DNA from: Utricularia gibba
Taxonomy: Eukaryota; Streptophyta; Magnoliopsida; Lamiales; Lentibulariaceae
Assembly (NCBI GenBank): GCA_002189035.1
Contig: NEEC01000020.1
Location: forward strand, 992,001 to 1,056,000
DNA length: 64,000 nt
Direction of reading: 5' to 3'
The notes beneath the pieces were generated by a model. The model saw only the letters and a list, made by a program, of their open reading frames with translations. It was not told the origin of the DNA and did not search any database. This document shows positions 57,900 to 64,000 of this stretch, piece after piece (positions within the stretch are counted from its first letter, which is position 1; each line of letters opens with the position of its first letter). Made by a program: the position numbers and the translations under genes.

Positions 57900-58160
57900 A
57901 GTTATTTTGGAAGTGGCTAAGGGCCAGAGGGGAAGGAATGAGCCCTTGGGCCCAGAGGGAGCGACAAGACCTAATGGGCCGAACTCAGGGAGCGGCTGGG
58001 CTGGGAGCCATGGAAGATTCGGGCTGGGCTGGAAGTGGAAAAGGGCCAGGGGATTGGAAGGATTGGATCGTTGGGCCTAGAGGGGGCGCAAAGGCCTAGT
58101 GGGCCGCTAGGGGGAAGGTGGATCATCCTAGTGGGCCGGGCCTTGTAGAGTCTGGAGGCT
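57900..58160 (-). promoter_or_regulatory. Promoter with clustered TGGGCC (Site II) elements
   Basis: Five copies of TGGGCC lie within 260 bases (near 57955, 57978, 58075, 58102 and 58134), among several more AGGGCC/GGCCTA words, in a GC-rich block with AT-rich sequence on its right. TGGGCY Site II elements are bound by TCP factors and mark promoters of housekeeping and ribosome or splicing-related genes. The block lies just upstream of the ZOP1-type gene. No TATA box is obvious, which is usual for this promoter class. Confidence 0.62.
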
Positions 58161-58189
58161 AGGAGTGCCGATTTCTTTAAACTTTTTTA

Positions 58190-58430
58190 TGGTTTAATTA
58201 ATCATTTTATTTATTAATTTGTTATATTTTTTCTTATCTAATATATTATAATTATAAATTTATTTTTAGTTTTTCTATAAATTGATATAAGATTTTTTTA
58301 CATTAATATAATATTTTCATTATTTTTTATGTTTATTAATATATTTTATTTATTAATTGATTATATTATTTCTTATTAAATATATAATATTTATTAATTT
58401 ATTTAGAGTTTTTATGTGAATCAACATTTA
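58190..58430. repeat. AT-rich tandem duplication, about 135 bp apart
   Basis: The block around TTTTATTTATTAATTTGTTATAT at 58205 recurs at about 58340 as TTTTATTTATTAATTGATTATAT. Both continue with TTTCTTAT and, some 45 bases on, AATTTATTTxxAGTTTTT. The sequence is so AT-rich that part of the match may be chance. Confidence 0.45.
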
Positions 58431-58599
58431 CTCTCATTCATGATCCTAAGAATTCAAGTCAGTTGAATATGTAATAGCATTACATTACTTATGTTCTAGT
58501 GTAAAATTAGATTATAAATATCTTGATCATTGAGGTTTTTATAAGGTTCTTAATATATTACAAATGGAATCAAACCAAAATCTACTCACAGTTTTAATA

Positions 58600-59170
58600 G
58601 AGAGATGTAGATACGCACACTTTCTTCCTACCATGTGGAGAAGCCACCATCACCTTCCAAGATGTTTACATACTATGAAGTCTTAATATTGATGTTACAC
58701 CAATGGTTCAGACTCATACAAAATGCAAAACACAATAATGCCATGAGCTATGTATCGAACAGTTTGGATGGAAGCCCAAAGAACTCTTCATTATTGGTGA
58801 TTCACAATTTATTATGATTGAGCTCTAAACATACATCAATAATACGTATGTTGTTATTACAATGGAGACTTCCGAGGAGGAAGTTGTACGTTTTTCTCGT
58901 ACTATTATATTATTAGTCTGTTATGGAGTTTTTTTTCTAGAATGTCATCAGTAACACCGTGATAAGTTGAGTGTTCTTGATTAGATGGTAGATCAAAATC
59001 ACTAAATGGCCACTAGTTGGTGGACAGCTATTTTGGAGAATTTGTATTGAGATCTTGATTCATTTGCATTTAGTGCACACTGTCTTCCTTTACTAGTATT
59101 ATATACGTTAAAATTCATCATATGACAATGTTTTTATGCTGTTGTGGGCATATACTCAAATCTTATCTCT
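58600..59170 (+). pseudogene. Second plant mobile domain gene fragment
   Basis: The plus strand reads GEATITFQDVYILWGLNIDV near 58640, then FGWKPKELFIIGDSQF at about 58770. Next come SEEEVVRFSRTIILLVCYGV near 58872 and VLDxMVDQNH with ATSWWTAILEN at about 58985-59045. The segment 59085-59150 is close in DNA to the first copy's intron and next exon start (CTAGTATTATATACGTTAAAATT; GTGGGCATATACTC). The GEATITxQDV opening is the plant mobile domain signature. It has several stops. It keeps the N-terminal part that the MULE copy lacks, so it is a different member of the same family, probably another MULE relic. Confidence 0.75.
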
Positions 59171-60400
59171 ATATCCTATACAAAAGTAGATACAACACAT
59201 ATAGATGAATCCGTAAGATAATAACAAAAGAAAAAATAAAATAGCGTCAACATAAATCGCAATGCAGCTTTAAATGCTATTAAAGTAGAAAGCCATAAGA
59301 ATGAACCCTTAAGCTCAATGGGGCTATAAGCTATAAGAAGATGTCTACTTGATCTTTTCACATCATGATAGTGTTCTTGATTTCATAGACTTTCCCATTT
59401 GTTTGAAAATGAAAGATCCCCATAGAACAAATGTCAAAGAAAGGAATAAAGAATAATATAGAGAAATGTGGAGATCAGAAAGTAGAGAACAAAATCATCA
59501 GAATTGAAAAACTAAAATTATAGGAAAGCAATTCAATTTAAAAAAACTTCAATTATGTTAATAACAATGAATTTATGTACAAAAAAGATTAAAAAAATAC
59601 AGGTATTTTAGTAATATTATAAGTAAATACAAATATTTTAATAATTATAAAATTTTAACGGGCATTTTAATAAGAAAAAAAGTTATGATACATGCATTTT
59701 GATAAAAAAGACTTTCATCTATGTTTAAATATTTAGGTATTCAATTATAAGAACATGGAATCATGCAAGCTTCCTTTCATCCTCATAGAAGGAGGCATGA
59801 GAATCGTATCATGATACCTCTCCGTGAAAATCAAGAAAACAAGAGAATTGTCGTGAAAATCAAGAAAACAAGAGAAAACAAGCTTCCTTTCAATTCTAAG
59901 ACCAAATTATATGCATGTGCTAGAATGTTATCAATCATCATATTGTCTAGATATGAGGTCATCATTTATTCATTGCAATATGGTACTTATCATGAATTGA
60001 TCATTCTCTCCCTCTAACCAAAAACTTAAAGTTAGTGTTTTTTTACCTTGTTTCTCTTCAAAATTCAAAAATTGTACCCAGCTAGTCGTGAATCATGACT
60101 AAGCACTATTATATAAAAATTGCAATGCATGTGCATAGAACATGTGAAAACCAAAATGAAATTGAGTAGAAAAATGAAGATTAATCACAAAATATAGAAG
60201 AAGAAATCTTCCAATATAGAAACAAGAAGGTTAGCTGTAAATGATTATTACAAAATAGAAATTCAAAGTAAAAAAATCATATTTATGAAGATATTAACAT
60301 AGAGTCCCATGCGAACAAATGCATATTTATGTAGATATTAACATGCTTAAGTGGTTACAACACCAATGAAAAAAAATATCACCTATATCACCAAAGTAGG
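59171..60400. other. Spacer with no recognised gene
   Basis: The only features are a short tandem duplication near 59823-59880 (GTGAAAATCAAGAAAACAAG twice, 29 bases apart) and a direct repeat of ATATTTATGAAGATATTAACAT type at about 60279 and 60323. No coding pattern is visible. Confidence 0.4.
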
Positions 60401-60600
60401 GATCATAACCCCAAACAGCCAAATGCCTAAATAAAGTTATTATTGTAACATGTATATCCAAAGATACATAAAGATAATGGAGCTTAGGATCAAACGTATT
60501 GCAACTTCTTGAAACCAAACATCTCTTATATCTAAACATAGTGCAAGTGGCTATGGTTATGTGATGATTCCCCTTCAATGTAGATTTCTTGTTCACACGA
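60400..60600 (-). pseudogene. Ty1/copia integrase C-terminal scrap
   Basis: On the minus strand the frame has YKRCLVSRSCNTFDPKLHYLY followed by VSLDIHVT, which matches the copia segment KGYKxYDPxxxRLYxSRDVxF between integrase and RT. The fragment is only about 200 bases with no flanking domains. Confidence 0.55.
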
Positions 60601-60930
60601 TCATTTGACGATGAAATTTCATTCCCACTTCACTGGAAGTTGGCTAATAGTAGAATTCAAACATATCTGATAAGTGATATCTAGATATTAGAAATCAAAA
60701 ATACATTGAATAAAAAATATTGAGAACTATTTTTCTCTATACTTAAATTTTGAGTATTATAGAGGTTTCATATGTAGAAATCAATTATATCAATATAAAT
60801 TAAACTTCTTATTTTTATCAAATAATGGGAACCGTGTTAAAATATTTTGGTGAATAGCATGGCATTTTGACACAACACCAAATGAAAGTACTACCAAGTG
60901 GGCCAACCGGCATCAAGGGATCATAGCCGT

Positions 60931-60941
60931 GTTTATATGCG
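60931..60941 (+). promoter_or_regulatory. Possible TATA box of the DUF1295 gene
   Basis: GTTTATATGCG lies about 190 bases before the ATG at 61127, followed by a GC-richer leader. It is a weak TATA-like match, so the call is tentative. Confidence 0.3.
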
Positions 60942-61126
60942 CGGTGGAGAACTGCACAGCGCGGCGTTGGAAAACTCCGCGGCTTCGTGGCCGTAGATTC
61001 CAAACTTGTTCCGTTGAAAAGTGCTTATGAATTTCAAAGAAGCTACTTATTTGTTCCGGTGCTGTGATTCCTGAGCAACTCACTTACAGTTTCAGAAGAA
61101 GATTTTGGTGATTGTGTTGACATTTC

Positions 61127-63001
61127 ATGGGGACCGTCATTGATTCCCACTTCTTGGGCCTTACTGCCATCGTCACCGTAAGTCTATTACGAGAAAAATG
61201 GTATCCGCGTTCTCTGATTATATGGACACGATTTCCATCTTTGCAGGTGGGTTATCAGTTGCTCTTCTTTGTAATCACGGCTCTTCTGAGGTTCGACAAA
61301 GTCACTGATTTTGCTGGTATGCGATCCGATTGATTTTTTCTTCTTTTTTGTGAGAATGAGTCTATTCACATAAGCCTTTCTGTGATTTCCTGTAAATTTG
61401 ACTCACGTTTATGTTGGCCAGGTAGCACAAATTTTATTATACTAGCAGTTTTAACACTGGTTGTTAAGGGGTCATGGCATTTTCGACAGGTGAGGTGACA
61501 GATACTCTTTGTTCTGATGCCTGAATCATAAAGTTCTTGAGGATCTTTTTCTGCAGGTAGTTTTGTCTGTGCTTGTGGTTGTCTGGGGTCTTCGTCTTGC
61601 AGTATTTTTACTCATGAGGTCTGGTTAAGAAAACGAGTTTTCCTTTGTTTTTTTGTACAGTGCATCACTCAAAGGAAAGAGAGTTCGGGAGTTATTTTTT
61701 TATCTAACTGATTCAATACCCGGCTTTGCTGATGTTTCAGAATCATTCAATGGGGGAGGATCGTAGATTCGATGAAATGCGTGACAATTTGGGAAAATTG
61801 GCAGTGTTTTGGATTTTCCAGGTTCAAGAGTGTGTTTGATAAGCACTTTTGGTTTGAGACAGGATACAGCAGTCATGTCTCAGGAATTTGCTGTCTTGCT
61901 ATTTCTCAGGCTGTTTGGGTGTGGACAGTGAGTTTACCTGTGACGATTGTGAATGCAGCTGACCGGGATCCTCCATTAGAAGCTAGGGACATTATAGGGT
62001 GGGTTCTGTGGGTTGCAGGAGTTGTTATTGAAGCAGCTGCAGATCAACAAAAATTGAATTTCAAAAATTCTCCGGAGAATCGGGGCAAGTGGTGCAATGC
62101 TGGAGTTTGGAAGTATTCACGCCATCCTAACTACTTTGGCGAGGTTGGGATGTTTGTGCTACTGATGGAAGTGAATTTTATGTTTGATTCATATTATAAA
62201 GTTTTCAAGTTTTACCTAAAGACTCTGTTATCTCTTTATACTGAATCTAATTTGGCTTCAGTTTGGTTTATGATCAAACTGAAGGAAACACTTCAACACA
62301 AGAATGACCCCCTTCTTCTTTATCTGTGCCATACCGAGTGACTTTGTCTCTCCTTTTCATGCAGATACTCCTTTGGTGGGGCATTTTCGTGGCTGCATCA
62401 CCTGTACTAGAGAAGGCAGAGTGGCTGGTCATCATCGGACCGATATTTCTTACATTGCTGCTGCTTTTCGTTAGCGGCATACCACTCCTTGAGGTTGATT
62501 TGCTGGGCTGGTGTTATGTAACTTGATATCTATACTGACAATCACGTTTAGTAACCTATTGAGCTGCTTTTCTAGGATTCTGCTGATCGAAAGTACGGCA
62601 GTGTTGGTGCATACAGGGAGTATAAAAGGACGACGAGGTTAGTGTCTTCCCTTTTCTTCAACCAAATAAACCATTTCTACAAAGTTGATGATATGTGTAT
62701 GAAAACTGTTTTTTCAGTCCTCTAATCTTGCTCCCTCCTGCGGTATATGGCCCTCTTCCTTCATGGTTTAAAGCAGTCTTTCTGTTAGAGTTTCCGATCT
62801 ACAACCGCCGACTTCCTCAGGAAAACTGGTATGACTGCTCATCTCTGTTTCTGATAATATAGGCAATTACCCAAGTCATGGATGTGCTTCTTATTTCAAT
62901 CTTTTGTAGTGTGTTTAGTGTCCTAGAAAATGAGTGTCAGTTCATAATTCTGTACTGTGTTTTCTGCAAGGAAGATACGGAGAGCGGCCACATGCGAATG
63001 A
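61127..63001 (+). CDS. DUF1295 membrane protein (steroid 5-alpha-reductase-like), frameshifted
   Basis: This gene matches the plant DUF1295 family (At1g73650 type as recalled), multi-pass membrane proteins related to the steroid 5-alpha-reductase C-terminal domain; the substrate is unknown. Ten exons with GT-AG introns are: 61127-61177, 61247-61316, 61422-61489, 61557-61618, 61741-61821, 61910-62143, 62365-62493, 62576-62637, 62718-62828 and 62971-63001. Membrane segments lie in FVITALL, NFIILAVLTLVV and VVLSVLVVVWGLRLAVFLLM. The conserved NSPENRGKWCNAGVWKYSRHPNYFGE in exon 6 resembles the cofactor-binding end of related reductases. The exons add to 899 bases, one short of a whole frame. Exon 5 reads RIIQWG in one frame and then RRFDEMRDNLGKLAVFW in another, so one G is missing in the run TGGGGGAGG at 61751. 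The copy is either a recent pseudogene or an assembly error. Confidence 0.87.
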
Positions 63002-63588
63002 AGTCGAGAAACTGCTTGGTTGGTTGAAGATAATTTGGCATTGTTTGAGCTCTTCGGTTTGATGAATAGAGTCAGTTTTTCGGTTATGTTGTTATTGTAG
63101 TTTTGAAGAAAAATGTTGGTTTAAAAGTTTAGGGTTTAGGGTTTAAAAGTTAAATCTAGAATGTACTATGATGTATCCAATGCTGCCTTTTATGACGAGG
63201 TCTTGAACATTAGGAGTACAGTACACCTTGTCGAGTGATGGAGGAAAGACCTTGACACTCTAATTCCTCTTGATCCTCATTAGGTCCATTGGCAACAAGT
63301 TATAACCTGATCGGGCAGGCCACTCCCTTGTTCATCTTCATTAGGCGAAGGGTACGCTATTAGCCTATTGCCAAGGCAGAGGCAAGTAGTGCAATGATCA
63401 TAGAATTCAGAAAAGTAGGTTGGGTTGAATATGAGAATTAATGTTTTAAATAATTAAGATTTGATAGATGAAACCTAGTTATACTATATTACTATTTAGT
63501 TTGTTACTTTTAAAAAATATTGGAAATTATTTGCATATAATTTATAATTTATGATAATTAAAAATGTTAATTTTTCGAATAATATGGA
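63002..63588. other. 3' region of the DUF1295 gene and spacer
   Basis: The first 120 or so bases are probably 3' untranslated. TTTAGGGTTTAGGG, two copies of the plant telomere unit, lies at 63128-63141. The rest holds no gene that I can support. Confidence 0.5.
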
Positions 63589-63966
63589 TGATGGGAACTA
63601 AATCGATATGTACCACGTAGGGATCAAATCAATTAGAGAGAGGATTTGAATGGTTATGATAGTCTGAGCAACAATGGCCGTTTTTGGAAAAATATGAAAA
63701 GTAGTTGAATTATAAAAATATTAGAACAGTCGACAATTATCTGTCAGCAGAACTATAGTACAATTATCAAACACATAAAGTAGTTGATACAAGGAAATGT
63801 GAAGAAAAAGAAGTTGAACTCTCTACATTTTTACTTGTAACTTCCATTTTCTACTCCGTTAGTGAAACCCTCATTTCTCAGTGAGCCTCGTCAATTCCAT
63901 AGTTTTTACGTCTTCCAACATTTTCCATATAAAAATCTCTATCTATTTTTATTCATGTTATCAACA
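63589..63966 (+). repeat. LTR-like sequence related to the Tat LTR
   Basis: The block begins TGATGGG, as the Tat 5' LTR does, and ends ATCAACA. Several pieces line up in order with 13846-14368. Near 63675 there is ACAATGGCCGT (Tat: ACGATGGCCGT). Near 63861 there is GTTAGTGAAACCCTCATTTCTCAGTGAGC (Tat: GTCTAGTAAAAACTTTCTTCGGTGAGC). Near 63932 there is AAAAATCTCTATCTATTTTTATTCATG. It is shorter (378 bases) and much diverged. No primer-binding site follows before the window ends, so a solo LTR or the 3' end of an element is likely. Confidence 0.55.
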
Positions 63967-64000
63967 TAGTTACTTGGAAACCCCAAAACATGCGGATTGG

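Overview
The window is nuclear DNA from a flowering plant. It has GT-AG introns of plant size, plant-specific gene families (Aux/IAA, GT47, ZOP1-type, DUF1295), and a dense layer of plant transposon lineages (Ty1/copia, Ty3/gypsy of Tat and Athila type, hAT, Mutator-like). I cannot name the species. Four host genes occupy well under a fifth of the window. Most of the rest is transposon DNA in several stages of decay, much of it nested.

Left part (1-10.2 kb): an old, fully broken Ty1/copia element with both LTRs (87-4793); a decayed Ty3/gypsy gag (about 5.0-6.0 kb); and a reverse-strand copia remnant (about 6.4-10.15 kb) whose gag is split by a reverse-strand LTR-like insertion (7.8-9.6 kb). 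Then comes a short Aux/IAA gene on the minus strand (10973-11663, 178 aa, three exons) with a TATA box and auxin-type elements upstream.

Middle (13.0-34.5 kb): a decayed hAT transposon (13007-24068, candidate 8-bp target duplication) is split by a complete-length Tat-lineage Ty3 element (13846-22979, 5-bp duplication GTAGT, two 523/524-bp LTRs). This Tat element carries two RNase H domains and, on the opposite strand between pol and the 3' LTR, a spliced antisense gene with four small introns. A copia RT/RNase H scrap and a 5'-truncated Athila-type element (26011-34168) with an Athila ORF1-like gene in the env position follow. An orphan fragment of the window's own GT47 gene sits just behind it (34196-34545).

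Nested stack (36.0-50.1 kb): a Ty3/gypsy pol gene is cut within its integrase by a Mutator-like element (36737-49312, TACAATAT on both sides). The MULE has a mudrA-like transposase on + and a convergent plant mobile domain (MAIN-like) gene on -. That second gene is itself split by a second Athila-type element (40948-48451, duplication CAGCT). The two Athila copies have complementary losses: the first lacks gag and the 5' LTR, the second lacks the env-position gene and most of the 5' LTR.

Right part (52.3-63.0 kb): a nine-exon GT47 exostosin-family glycosyltransferase (+, 506 aa) is convergent with a ZOP1-type splicing/silencing factor (-, 246 aa). A second, diverged plant mobile domain fragment lies at about 58.6-59.2 kb. 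Next is a ten-exon DUF1295 membrane protein gene (+) whose exon 5 is one base short, so the frame breaks. The window ends in an LTR-like sequence related to the Tat element's LTR.

The host genes show no shared pathway. They are separate plant genes in a transposon-rich interval. All coordinates and splice sites were read by eye, and domain names come from remembered family motifs, not from searches.
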